Shown in pieces: positions 34,243 through 46,096 of a DNA stretch of 64,000 bases. Under the pieces are notes generated by a model. That model worked only from the letters and a program-made list of their open reading frames with translations, was not told where the DNA came from and made no database searches. This DNA is from Pleurostoma richardsiae (lineage: Eukaryota; Ascomycota; Sordariomycetes; Calosphaeriales; Pleurostomataceae). The translations under genes were made by a program, and so were the position numbers. The first letter of the stretch is position 1. Every line of letters starts with the position of its first letter. The stretch is from NCBI GenBank assembly GCA_030052745.1, contig JANBVO010000065.1:1-64000 (forward strand). The letters are read 5' to 3'.

Positions 34243-37200
34243 ATGGCTCCCAACTTCAAAAAGGTGATGACGTTTGGCAAGCATCGGTCTTTCCAGGCGC
34301 CGATGCCGCTGAACACCAGTGACCCTGAGCCCGCGGATCTGGAATCTGGTAACTTCTTGAATGAAAGCCAGAGGGCGGATGCCAGGCCACAGGGCCCGAG
34401 GCCCGGAGGTGACAACCCATACCTAGATGAATACCGGGCGTATGTGCTTCCCATATCTTCGAATCTTGTTTGTCATGGCGTCCTGACTAACCCATCTTGC
34501 AGTCTTGTTCGGTACATCGACACCTACCGGGATCCCAATGTGGCGGAGGGGGAGGGGGAGGAGGAGATAGAAGAACAAAAGAAAAGACCCTGGTGGAAGT
34601 TCGGCGGCAAGGGGGCGTCAGGCGCTCGTTTCAACGAGTTTGTGACTCCTCCAGATTGGCTGAACACAGACCTCAGGGATGGGCTCGACTCAATGGAAGT
34701 TGAGAGGAGAAGGAAACGCGCGGGATGGAACGAGCTGTCGACCGAGAAGGAGAACCTGGTAGGTCGTGGCCGCTCGCATCAGATCGATATTGGCCCATCA
34801 GCTAACTCTGCAACAGATCAAGCAGTTCATCGGATATTTCCGCGGTCCGATTCTCTATGTCATGGAGGCTGCGGCCATCCTTGCTTTCGGCCTCCGTGAC
34901 TGGGTCGATGCGGGCGTCATCTGTGGTATATTGTTGCTCAACGCCATTGTTGGCTGGTACCAGGAGAAGCAGGCGGCCGACGTGGTCGCTAGCCTGAAGG
35001 GCGATATCGCCATGAAGGCTCGTGTTGTGCGCAACGGCATAGAACAGGAAATCAGGGCCAGGGAACTTGTCCCTGGTGACATCGTGAGTTCAGCTTCCTA
35101 CACTAGGAGATCGTGAGTCCTGACCTTGAGCAGATTATCGTTGAGGAAGGTCATGTTGTTCCCGCCGATGCTCGCTTGATTTGCGACTACGAGAAGGGGG
35201 CTGAGGGCTTCAACCAGTACCGAGTAGGTCCACGCTACCCAATGGCTGCTATCCCGCAGCTCCTATGCATTTTCTATCTTTGAGGACAATTTCTGACTTA
35301 TTTGGCAAGGCCGAACTTGTTGCGCAAGATGTCACTTCGCCACGCAACGAGAAGTTCGAGGAAGATGACGAGGAAGGTGTCCCTCACATCGGTCATGCCA
35401 TTGTCGCCATCGACCAGTCTGCCATTACTGGTGAATCACTTGCCGTCGACAAGTTCATGACTGATACGATCTTTTATACCACCGGTTGCAAGCGCGGCAA
35501 GGCCTACGCCGTCGTGACCCATGGTGCTCAGGCATCTTTCGTCGGCAAGACTGCCTCGCTTGTCCAAGACGCCAAAGACCAGGGCCACTTCAAGGCAATC
35601 ATGAACTCCATCGGAACAGCACTCCTAGTCCTGGTCGTTTTCTTCATGCTCGCTGCTTGGATTGGTGGCTTTTACCGACATCTCAAGATCGCTACGCCTG
35701 AGGACAGCTCCATCAACCTGCTGCATTACGCTCTGATTCTGCTCATTATCGGCGTTCCCGTCGGTTTGCCTGTCGTTACTACGACAACCCTAGCCGTTGG
35801 TGCCGCGTACCTAGCCAAGGAGAAGGCGATCGTGCAGAAGCTTACTGCAATTGAGTCCCTCGCCGGCGTTGATATCCTCTGCTCAGACAAAACAGGAACC
35901 CTCACTGCCAACCAACTGTCCGTACGCGAGCCGTTCGTTATGGAAGGGGTTGACATCAACTGGATGATGGCCGTTGCCGCTCTGGCCTCCAGCCACAACA
36001 TCAAGGCGCTTGACCCTATTGATAAGATCACCATCCTAACTCTGAAGAGATACCCTAAGGCCAAGGAGATGATCAGCGAAGGATGGAACACCGAGAAGTT
36101 CATGCCCTTTGACCCAGTCTCCAAGAGGATTACCTCTATTTGCACTTACCAAGGGGTACGCTACGAGTGCGCCAAGGGCGCCCCGAAAGCCATCCTTGCC
36201 CTCAGCAATTGCAGCGAGGAGCAGGCCAGCCTTTTCAAGAGCAAAGCTACTGAGTTTGCCCGCCGTGGTTTCCGGTCTCTGGCGGTCGCTGTTCGTGAGG
36301 GCGATGGTCCCTGGCAGCTACTTGGCATGCTGAGCTTGTTTGACCCCCCTCGAACAGATACCGCTCAGACCATCGCTGAAGCACAGGCTCTTGGTCTCTC
36401 CGTCAAGATGCTCACTGGCGATGCTATTGCCATCGCTAAGGAGACGTGCAGAATGCTTGCACTCGGGACCAAGGTGTATAACTCGGACAAGCTCCTCCAC
36501 AGCGACATGGCCGGCAGTGCTATCCACGACCTCTGCGAACGGGCTGACGGCTTCGCCGAAGTGTTCCCCGAGCACAAATATCAAGTCGTGGAGATGCTTC
36601 AGCAGCGTGGCCATCTCACGGCCATGACTGGAGATGGTGTCAATGACGCTCCTTCCCTGAAGAAGAGTGACTGCGGTATCGCAGTCGAAGGTGCTACTGA
36701 AGCAGCACAGGCTGCCGCAGATATTGTTTTCCTCGCTCCCGGACTCAGCACTATCGTCTCTGCGATCAAGATCTCCCGTCAGATTTTCCAGCGGATGAAG
36801 GCGTACATCCAGTACCGCATCGCTCTCTGCCTGCACTTGGAAATCTACCTGGTCACCTCCATGATCATCATCAACGAGACCGTCCGCGTCGAGCTCATCG
36901 TCTTCCTAGCCTTGTTCGCCGATCTGGCCACCATCGCCGTCGCCTACGACAGAGCCCACTTCGAAAAGCGGCCCGTGGAGTGGGAGTTGCCCAAGATCTG
37001 GATCATCTCCGTCGTGCTGGGCGCGCTCCTGGCCATCGGCACCTGGGTGCTCCGCGGCACGCTCTGGCTGCCGAACGGCGGCGTGATCCAGAACTACGGC
37101 TCGATCCAGGGCATCCTCTTCCTGGAGATCTCGCTGACGGAGAACTGGCTCATCTTCGTGACGCGCGGCTTCAACACCTTCCCGTCGTGGCAGCTCATCG

Positions 37201-37577
37201 GAGCCATCTTCGGCGTGGACGCGCTGGCGACACTCTTCACCGTCTTCGGCTGGTTCGCCGGCGGGGCGGGCGAGCCGTCCAGCCCGGCCAGCACGGCCGC
37301 CGGGCTCTCGCACAACGGGCACACCGACATCGTGACGGTGGTGGTGGTGTGGTGCTACTCGATCGCGGTCATGATCGTCATCGCGCTCGTCTACTACGTC
37401 ATGACGGGTCTGTCGGTGCTGGCCAACCTGGGCCGTAAGAAGCGGTCGGTGTCGGACACGATGATGGAGAACATCCTCACGCACCTGAGCAAGGTGGCCG
37501 TGGAGCACGAGCGCGACGAGAAGGGCGCGAGCAGGTACTACCTGGCGACGAAACAGGTCGTCGAGGAGGAGGATTGA
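34243..37577 (+). CDS. Plasma-membrane H+-ATPase (P-type, Pma2-like)
   Basis: P3A-type proton pump that builds the membrane potential and sets cytosolic pH. Five exons: 34243-34439, 34503-34758, 34817-35083, 35134-35223 and 35310-37577; 1,025 aa. The actuator domain has TGES (AITGESLAV). The phosphorylation motif is CSDKTGT, with aspartate 463. TGDGVNDAP closes the P-domain hinge, and about ten membrane helices are spread in the family pattern. The N-terminal cytosolic part is long (about 190 aa) and acidic, with [10 protein letters not shown], unlike the main Pma1 of Neurospora. The C-terminal tail lacks the Ser-Thr phosphosite context of yeast Pma1. I therefore take it to be the second, Pma2-like paralogue, an inference from remembered family features. 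The ATG at 35265 in the long last frame lies in an intron and is not a start. Confidence 0.92.
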
Positions 37578-38922
37578 GCAGCTGTAGAGACAAGACGAGA
37601 CTAAAAGTGTACATTACGATAGAGTCGTGTGGGAGTGGCCTCGATGGCCTGTTACATCAGTCCTTGTGGTGACTGTACTATATAATTCTCCTTTGAGCGT
37701 TCAGATCGAGGGTCCATAGATTTCGGGACGAATAGAGTTGCCTTGATTCTTGAACTGGTTCCTTCTGACTCGAGATAATATGGTAATATGAAGCCCGGGC
37801 CTCATAGTGGTACGTTCTCTGAGACCCTCATGATGACGGCTCGGAGCTGTACTATCAAGGTTATTTATCACTGGAGTTACAAGGGCCGGTCGATATGTTT
37901 ATGTTGATATACCCTGGCCTGCTTTTAAAGACATTACCTACTTGCCACGTACAAGGCATGGCCGTTAGGGTAAATGGTATGATGACGGATACCTGCTTTA
38001 AACAAAAGAGGCTGGTTACCGCTCTATGTAGGACAATAGAGGCTGTTGTGGTGTTCTGAGCGAACATAGTTCCCACAGGAGGGAGCAAACATGAGATAAG
38101 ACGCCGTAGTAAATCTCTCTCATCATCAGCATGGTCCAAGGACAGCTGGATTCCGAAGCTGGAAGAACGGCGGAATCATCCGCCTCACGCCTTTGCATGA
38201 AGACCGGCGGATTCAATAACAGAGGAACCCTGACCTGTTATTGCATCGGAGGAGTTCGTCGATCTCTAACCGAGACCCTTTAATTTGGTGCTGGTGCTCG
38301 CAAAGCCACGACTTGATCTGAGTGGCTGTTGAGGAGGGGTGTACGAGATGCACGGATGCGAAACTGACAGGAGCCGCGTCGCCCAGCAACCGCCGCCCGC
38401 CTCCCACAGAGGCGCCCCTCCATGTTTGTTTACCCACCACGCAGGGGCCAATCACGCCCACAGAGGCGTCATCCTTGGGACAGAAAGCGCAACCAGGCGG
38501 CGGCCCTTAAACCCCCCAAAGTCTGGTCCAACAACAACAACCCTCCAACCAACCATCCCAAATCAAAACAGACAAGACAGGCGCAACCGACACTGGATAC
38601 CGTCTTTCGTCGCCTTCTCTTCCTCACTATCCTCTCGCGCGCTCTGACTCTGGATCAACGTGCGCCAGGAATGTAACAGGCAATAGTATCATCCTTTTGA
38701 TATAGCCGCTTGTTTGCACTTGAGCGCATCGTCGACACACACACGTTGCACCCACTTACTGGGGCTCCTCCAGCACCTCCTATCAAAACAACATTCCTTG
38801 GCCAGCACCCGAGACTCCAGCGCTCGTTCCGTCACGGGACCCTCGACTGCCCGCGAGACAATTCTCATTTGTGATCTGCAGACTATGATCTAGCCGCCAT
38901 CGGCCACAGCAAGCTGACCATC
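37578..38922. other. Intergenic region between the H+-ATPase gene and BUD4
   Basis: The 3' flank of the H+-ATPase gene and the BUD4 promoter and leader. The leader from about 38490 is C-rich with AACAACAACAACC-type words. No gene or repeat element was recognised. Confidence 0.55.
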
Positions 38923-41900
38923 AATGGCATCTGAATCGGTAGGTACTCGGCACTCATCGCATCGCATCGCACCGCGTTGCGTCGGAGCCGCAAAGTCCTC
39001 TCTCTGCTGGTAAACAGCACCGCGTTTGCCCTCGTGCTGACATGACTTTGATCAGGTGCATCCTTTGCGCCTCCCAAACAACTCGTCGCCGACAAAGATG
39101 GCGAGCGCTATCCCCCGCCCGCTCTCTGAGATTTCGCCCACAGAAAAGCGGCGGAACTCTCCTAGCTGGACCCAGACATCCTCCAAGGTGAGACATCTCC
39201 ATTCCCATCGGCTCAGCCCGGGCACTGCCTCCTTCAGGGTGCTAACGTTTGACCTAGAAAATGGCGCTGAACAACGACTCGTCTCCATTCCAGAGCTCCC
39301 CACTGGACGGGACAACTTCGCCTCGGCTCTTCTGGCAGAACCGTAACGAGAACAGCCTCTACGGCGGCCGATCCGGCTCTCCATCTCCCAACCGTCGCTC
39401 CTCCATCGAGCGCCTGCAGAAAGCATCACGCGTCAAGAACAGCAACATCCTCGCCCTGGAGCATAAGCAAGAATACGATCCCGCCAGGGTCCCCCAGATC
39501 GAGCGCCCGCTGGCCAAGGTCCAGGGCAACGCCTATGGGGGAACCGGTATTGGTGGATATCGCGAGAACAAAGTCCTTGGTCATCATAGGAATGAGAGCA
39601 AGACCAACATTCCCTTGTACAGCCCGACGAAGGAGAACCTCCCAGCATCTCCCCCTCCAGTGCTCAACCCTCCAATCTCTCCCAGCAAGGACCAGCCGTC
39701 GCCGACCAAGTCTGCGCTGTCGATAAGCCGTTTCAAGAGCAGCTACGACCATGAGACTGGTCAATGGTCCGCTGATACATCGTGCGATGAACGGGAGCTT
39801 CCGAACGGAAAGGCGCTTCACCGGCACGCAAAGAGTGTCACCTTCGACGCGGCACCACCTCAAGTGAACGAGTATGAGATGGCCACGCCCGATTTGTCTT
39901 CAATAGGAACCAATTCTCGCGAAGGCAGCTACGAATCCACCGAGGACGACGACGACGACTACGAGACCTACGCACCTGGGGAAGAGCACAGTCAGGACGA
40001 CAGCTTTGATGCGTCTCTTGAAGACACCGACAAGACCCCAGTTGTTGGCCCGGACGACTGGAGACAAAGCCCTGAGGCACATAGAAGCAGCCTTCCCGAG
40101 GATCCCTTCGAGAGCAGCCCGATGCCAGAGGGTGCTCCGGCCCCGGCCACACCTAGCCGACCTCAGCACGGGCGAACAGATTCGTCCAACTCCAACGGAG
40201 ATCATAGGCCTCTGCCGCCTCTGCCGGGCATGAGCCCTCTGACTAGATCGCACTCCAACTCCTCTCAAGGCCTCTCCGCTACAGCTGAGCGTATGCTTGG
40301 CTCTCATCGCAGCTTACCATCCCCTCCCGCCGCCTCTTTCAGCAAGTCAGACATTCAGAACATTGGTAACGGCAAGATGACTCTCGAAGAAAGGCTGAAA
40401 CTCATGATGTTGTCTGATGACGGCAAGACTGCGGCCGAGCAGCAGAGGGAGCGGCGTATGAGACGGGCTGGCACCCGCGACCGAGCGGGTAGTCAGACGC
40501 CCGAGCCTGAGGTGCAGAATACAAGCAACTACGGAGATGAGGAAGATGATACAATTGGCGATATCTCAGGACTGGGCGACTACCAACTCCCGCCGCGCAT
40601 CTCTCGTGAATCGATCATGCGGCGTGTTAACGGCAACAAGGCTGTCGAGCGAGAATCTGACTACAACTTCTCCTCTCCTGCGCCAAGCTCGAGCCCAGAG
40701 CGTCCTCTGCCTCTGGACCCTGACATCCCTATCCCGAGCACCGAAGACTCGTATATGGACGAGAGCGACACGAGCGTGATCAGGCATGATATTGAAACTG
40801 AGGAGGTCGACGTCTATGACATTCCAGACCTCTACCAAGGGTCCGCCAACCCCTCTGAGGAGCCTGAGGAGCGAGCCGAAGGTCAAGCTCAGGATACTGG
40901 CGCAGACGACGAGACTGAGAGCCAGTATTCCACTCAAGACCAGCCAGAGACCTCCCAGACACAGGAGCTCGATGATGAGGCTGTGGCGACCCCACGGGCT
41001 GCGTCTCCTGCGCAGGATGTCTCTCCTATCGATGCTATAATGGAGTCCGCGCCCGATCTCCCTCAGATTCCTGACTCTCAAACGCCTGACCCCAAAGAGG
41101 GTGGTTTCGTCAGCGGGTTGCAGCCATTCAAGCTACCGCGGCCAGATGAAGTTGAGGCGCCAAAGATGGCAGATGCTCATGAGTACTTGCAGCGCCCCTA
41201 TACACCTGACAGACCTCTGTCGAAGCCAGAATACGATGGGTCCGGCTGGGGAGATCCAGAGGACGAGTATGAAGAGGAGCCTGGAACTCCGGACTCTGTC
41301 ATTCACCATCCTATGCCCCCCGAATCACCCCGTGATTCCCCAGCCATTCCGGAGCGCGAGGCCACTATCAAGTCTGCGTCTGGATCGAGACTGAAGACTC
41401 GCCCCTCTGCTACTCCGTCTGACCTTTTGGCGATGCGCGAGGCTCGTCGGCAAGTTAGCCGGGAAATACCAGATATCCCTCCTATTCCGGAGCGTCACCG
41501 TAACCGCTTGTCTCGGGACATGGATACTTCTCAACAGATGTTATCTGCGAGCACAGACAGCGAGGACTTCCTCGAGAGGCACCCCAGCTTTAAGAAGCGT
41601 AGCCTCACTCTAGAACTTGACCTCGGGCTCAGTCTTGACAAAGACTTTGAGCGTGTTATTGAGGCACAAAAGGTTGCTTTTCATAACTTTACTTTCGAAT
41701 CCCAGTTCCTTGCTTCGAGTCGAACGCCATCTAGACAAGCGCCTAGACAGGTTGAGATTCCAGCAGAAACAGTCACAGATCAGATCCATACTAACATCAC
41801 GTCCCGCAAACAGCGTGGCTACCTTATGCGCCAGAACACGAAGCTTGTCTCGGCAAGCGACAAGGACACCGATGATCCTCGCCGCGGCTTGCGCTCCGCC

Positions 41901-43480
41901 GGCAATTCCCCTGTCAAGGCAGACAGGCCACAGTCCTGGACGGTAGAGCCGTGGAACCCGCAGACCAGGAGGAGCATCAGGAAGAAGCCAGTCACGAGCG
42001 GGCCGGTTCCGCCACTCCCAGGCCAAGAGAGCAATGCCACTGCCATGAAGACGCTTCCCGAAGAGGACATGGCGGCAGACCTCGCTGGCGAGGACAGCGG
42101 GGAGCGTGGACGTCTGTTCGTCAAGGTCATGGGTGTCAAGGACCTTGACCTTCCCATCCCTAAGAGTAAGCAGACTGGGTTCAAGAGTTGTGCCATACTG
42201 GATTGCTAACCCCCCGCAGATGAGCGTACCTGGTTCAGCCTGACCCTGGACAATGGTGTGCACTGCGTCACGACCGCCTGGCTCGAGCTTGCCCGCAATG
42301 CTCCAATCGGCCAGGAGTTCGAGCTGGTGGTACCCAATGACTTGGAATTCCAGCTTACCCTCAACGTCAAGCTGGAGAAACCTGCTCCTCAGAAGATCAT
42401 CCAGTCTCCCAGCAAGGTTAGCAAGCCTAAGACGTCGACCTTCAGCAGAGTCTTCGCGTCGCCGAAGAAGCGTAGGGAGATGGAGCTGCGCCAGCGGGAA
42501 GAGGAAGAACGCGTTGCTAGAGAGCAGCGTGAAGCCCAGGCCAGGAAGATCAAGACTCACCCCACGGCGTGGGATCTTCTCTCCCCGCTTGCGGCAGAGG
42601 ATGGCAGCTTCGCCCGCGCCTATGTGTGCCTCAAGGAACATGAATCTCGCTGCTTCGGTCGCCCTTACCTCGTTGATATCGCATGCTTCAACGAGTGGGC
42701 CACCGAGGAGGCCGGGTTCGCGTCTAGCGTCAAGAGCAAGAGGGGTGACAACAATGCGGTTGTCCGACGTGCGCCGTACAAGATTGGCAAGCTGGAGCTT
42801 CAGCTGCTCTTCGTACCTCGCCCTCGGGGCGCTGTTGATGACGACATGCCCAAAAGTATGAACTCCTGCATCCGGGAAATGAAGGCTGCCGAAGAACGCC
42901 TCTCACGTAACTGGGAGGGTCACTTGAGCCAGCAGGGTGGTGATTGTCCAGTATGTCCGGCACTTATTGCTACCCCCATTTTCCTCTAGAGCTTTTCGCT
43001 AACAAAGTGTAGTACTGGCGGCGCCGTTACTTCAAGCTTGTGGGAACCAAGCTGACGGCTTATCATGAGGCCACTCGGCAGCCGCGTGCGACAATCAACC
43101 TCGCCAATGCAAAGCGGCTGATCGACGATCGGGCTGCCCTGACTGAGAAAGAGACGACGGGCAGGAACGGCAAACGCCGCAGGTCAGCCTTCGCCGAAGA
43201 AGAGGAGGGCTACATGTTTGTCGAAGAGGGTTTCCGCATCCGCTTCAACAACGGCGAGATCATTGATTTCTACGCCGACACAGCCCAGGACAAGGAGGGC
43301 TGGATGAGCGTGCTGTCCGAGGTCATCGGTCGTGACAGCTTTGGCGGTGACGACGACGGCATGGGCGGCTCCCGAGCCAAGGGAAAGTGGTGCGAGCTCG
43401 TCCTTAAGCGGGAAGAGGCCATGCGCCGCCGAGCCGAGGGACGCCGCGTCCACTCGCGCACCAAGAGCATGTACGTCTGA
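38923..43480 (+). CDS. BUD4: Anillin-like septation protein Bud4
   Basis: Septum-site landmark and contractile-ring scaffold that works with septins, Bud3 and Rho4 in filamentous fungi. Five exons: 38923-38937, 39056-39187, 39258-42165, 42220-42950 and 43013-43480; 1,417 aa. The first coding exon is only 15 nt (MASES), followed by HPLRLPNNSSPTK. The N-terminal 970 residues are disordered, with many SP/TP sites, acidic runs and proline-rich clusters, consistent with cell-cycle kinase control. The C-terminus holds the anillin-homology region (from about 1,000, ERTWFSLTLDNGVHCVTTAW) and then a PH domain (YWRRRYFKLVGTKLTAYHE to about 1,385). Intron 4 lies just before the PH domain. If the 15-nt exon is not used, translation could begin at the methionine at 39100 in exon 2. 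Family identity is firm. Confidence 0.92.
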
Positions 43481-44207
43481 GCTGTGCTCATGACGTCGCC
43501 TCGCTCTCGTTGTCCACGGCGTGTATCAGACGAATGGGAAATGAAGTCAAACGACAGACACGATATCCGGGACATGACTTCTTGACGGCATGACATTCAC
43601 GAGTCAAGCGACGAAACTCATGTTGCCGGGATGTATGCGTCTCTCTCATCTTTCACGATACGGTGTTGGTCTCGGCTCCTCCCTCTCCCCCCCGATTCAT
43701 CAATCCCCGGTTTTAGCCCACGGTATTCCAACTTTTCTCGATACAGTGCATCTGGGATGCGTTAACGCCCTTTTAATGTCATGTTGGAGTAACAGCGGGA
43801 CGGGACCCACGAGGGGCTGCACGATGGATGGTCCACATGCTTGGCGAGTTGAGGAGTGCTTAGGTGCAAGTGTGCGTGCGGACGCGAGGGAGACGTGAGG
43901 GCAGAAGAAGTGCGGCTCCCCCTCGCGGCTGCTGTGTTTCGTGCCGGGTTTACTGTATCAAAGACTTCTAAATGCATTCTGGTATCTCTCTATATGTATG
44001 CGCGTATGAATACCGGTGACGAAACGAGAGTTGTCGAAGTAAGAGGTGCGGTGGGTTGGTTGCTAACGCTTCCCAGACATGGTTCCATCTATGTGCCCCG
44101 GCCCCAATAAGAACTCCTGATCTCACCCGACGCGCGCAGAATAGAGACCGAAGAAAAGTTTGACGATAACAATTTTGCTTAATTTATATATTTTGGGGGA
44201 ATTCTTT
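43481..44207. other. Intergenic region between convergent BUD4 and HIS6
   Basis: The 3' flanks of two convergent genes. The ORFs are shadows of at most about 100 aa. The last 60 bp before the HIS6 stop are AT-rich, consistent with a poly(A) region. Nothing else was seen. Confidence 0.55.
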
Positions 44208-45353
44208 CTAGCTCGTCACCTGCCTCCTATTCCACTCGACGCAGTCCACCAGCTTGACGCCCTTGCCGCCGAAGCAGTCGAGGGCGCTGCCGATGGTCAG
44301 GTCGACCCTGCCGCGGCTCAGGCGCCTGACGGCCTCGAGGTCGGCGAGGCTGCGGCCGCCGCCCGCGTAGGTGACGGGGATGCTGCACCAGTCGGCCAGC
44401 CGCTCGACGAGCCGCTCGTCGACGCCCCTCTGCAGCCCTTCGTTGTCGGCGGCGTGGATCAGGAACTCGGAGCAGTAGGGCTCGAGCTTCTTGATTGACT
44501 CTGGTGGGATTTTGGTCAGGATACATACCTTCAATGAAGAAGAGAATTGATGAACGGAAGAAGAGGGGTTTGGGGGGTCCGAAGGAGGGGAAAAGGGGGA
44601 GAATGGGGTGTGGTCTCACCCTCGTTGACCTCCATGTCTGTGATGGTCTGCCACTTGTTCATGGCGACGAACCACCTGTCGTCGCCGTCCCTCCTGCAGC
44701 TCAGGTCGATGACCAGCTTGCTCGTGTCGCCCCCCAGCGTCGCCAGCACGGTGTCCAGCCTCGTCTGGCTGAACTTGCCGTCGGGGAAGAGGAAGGATGT
44801 TATGATGACCTACTAACGGGTTAGTCAGCCATCAAGTCTTCAGTCTTCAGCCCACGCCGCCTTTCCGCCCCCCCCCGCAACTTCCGGCCCGCAAGTCCAA
44901 TGCACACGGAGTTACTTCCGGAGCCTCTCTAGAACATCCAGTCCGGAAATCCGGGATTTCAGAGTAAATCACGGGCCGGAGGCTTGCCGGCGAAAACCGG
45001 GGTTCCGTTCCAAAAAGAAAAAAAAAAAAAAAAAGCTCTCGCGGCCCTCTCACCTTCTCGGCACCAGCCTCGATCCAGCCCCGCGCGTTCCTGTCGGTGA
45101 TGCCGCCGCCGACCTGCAGCCCGCCGGGCCAGGCCTCGAGGGCCTCGCGGGCGGCGCCCTCGTTGCCGGGGCCGAGCATGATGACGTGGGCGCCGGCGAG
45201 CCCGTAGTCGCGGTACAGGCGGGCGAAGTGGGCGGGCGGGAAGGGCGAGACGAAGTTGGTCTGCAGCGCCGCGGTGGCGCTGTCGAGGGTGCCGCCCACG
45301 ATCTGCTTGACCTGCCCCGCGTGCAGGTCGATGCAGGGGCGGAAGCGGGTCAT
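44208..45353 (-). CDS. HIS6: 5'-ProFAR isomerase (phosphoribosylformimino-AICAR ribotide isomerase)
   Basis: Fourth step of histidine synthesis: an Amadori rearrangement of 5'-ProFAR to PRFAR in the cytosol, on a HisA-type TIM barrel. Exons 45054-45353, 44620-44809 and 44208-44500; introns 244 and 119 nt; 260 aa, the usual length for fungal His6. The N-terminus [21 protein letters not shown] carries the first catalytic Asp-containing strand; GGGITDRNA and [15 protein letters not shown] are the two phosphate-binding barrel repeats, and [12 protein letters not shown] is near the C-terminus. Exon 3 begins AG TCA, giving the conserved [12 protein letters not shown] join. Intron 1 holds a 17-base homopolymer. 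The gene is divergent from FAF1, and its upstream region has a TGACTC core, the site of Gcn4/CPC1 general amino-acid control. Confidence 0.94.
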
Positions 45354-45589
45354 GGCTGGCTGTGGCTTTGCCTTGGTTGGACCCTCTCTTTTTTTCTGTT
45401 TTCTTTTTCTTTTCTTCTTTTTTTTTTTTTTGTTTTCTCTTCACCTTGCTGCCTTTTTCTCTTATGGCGTGATGTGGAGGGGGAAAGAGTGCGGCCCTGA
45501 CTTTCACTCAGGTGAGAGAAAAGACGAGGGGGGTATCAACGGCTTGGCAGAACAAGAGTGAAAATGAGCGCAGGAGATTGGGAGGATAT

Positions 45590-45619
45590 GAGAGAGAGTG
45601 AGAGAGAGAGAGAGAGAGA
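45590..45619. repeat. GA-dinucleotide microsatellite
   Basis: About 14 AG/GA dinucleotides with a single interrupting T, in the shared HIS6/FAF1 upstream region. It may vary between strains. Confidence 0.85.
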
Positions 45620-45796
45620 CGCCAGGAGGAGGTATGGTATAACCGAGGGAAAGGAGAGAAGAGTAAAAGAGAGCTGGAGGCGGATAAGGGAGGCTGCAGG
45701 TTTGATAACGGCCGCGGCCCCTCTCAAGCTGAGTTTTGCAGATTTGGTATCAATACGAGCTGAATTGAATACAAAGAGAGCGGGTGAGACAGAGCA

Positions 45797-45802
45797 TGAC
45801 TC
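45797..45802 (+). promoter_or_regulatory. TGACTC core (Gcn4/CPC1-type site)
   Basis: TGACTC is the core of the general amino-acid control element. It lies 444 bp upstream of HIS6 and 295 bp upstream of FAF1. Only the six-base core matches (full TGASTCA is missing), so chance is possible. Confidence 0.3.
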
Positions 45803-45933
45803 GCAAGGCTGGCATTGAAGGATCGCCGGGTGGGGGCGCAGGCGCTCGGCACCTATGGCGGGACAGATCCGGGGACGCCTAGCGCCCCTGCATCGCCTGT
45901 GATTGGCCGATCTGGGCTGAGAGACAGGGGCAG

Positions 45934-45944
45934 GAAAAAGTTTC
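45934..45944 (+). promoter_or_regulatory. A-run motif GAAAAAGTTTC upstream of FAF1
   Basis: It lies about 153-163 bp before the FAF1 start, in the same orientation relative to the gene as the related words before DBP9 and UTP10. A shared role in ribosome-biogenesis transcription is inferred. Confidence 0.35.
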
Positions 45945-46096
45945 CCACAAGGCTGAGTGAGACCATCCCCCCCTGGTACTCTAAGCCCATTAACGCTCCC
46001 GCACCCTTAGCTTTGTCTCTGCCGCAACCAGTAAACTCCGCCAAGAGCTTCCGGACGCGGAAAATCTCTTGTCTACAACGGGACGGACAGAGAAGA

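Larger units (their letters stand above)
45354..46096. promoter_or_regulatory. Bidirectional promoter of HIS6 and FAF1
   Basis: 743 bp between divergent starts. It contains a 14-T run (45418-45431) in a pyrimidine tract, a GA microsatellite, a TGACTC core (45797-45802) and an A-run motif near FAF1. Poly(dA:dT) tracts exclude nucleosomes in yeast promoters; the roles here are inferred. Confidence 0.5.

Noticed and set aside
35265-35309. ATG at 35265 as the start of the H+-ATPase
   Set aside because: It lies inside intron 4; upstream exons encode the N-terminus and first membrane helices.
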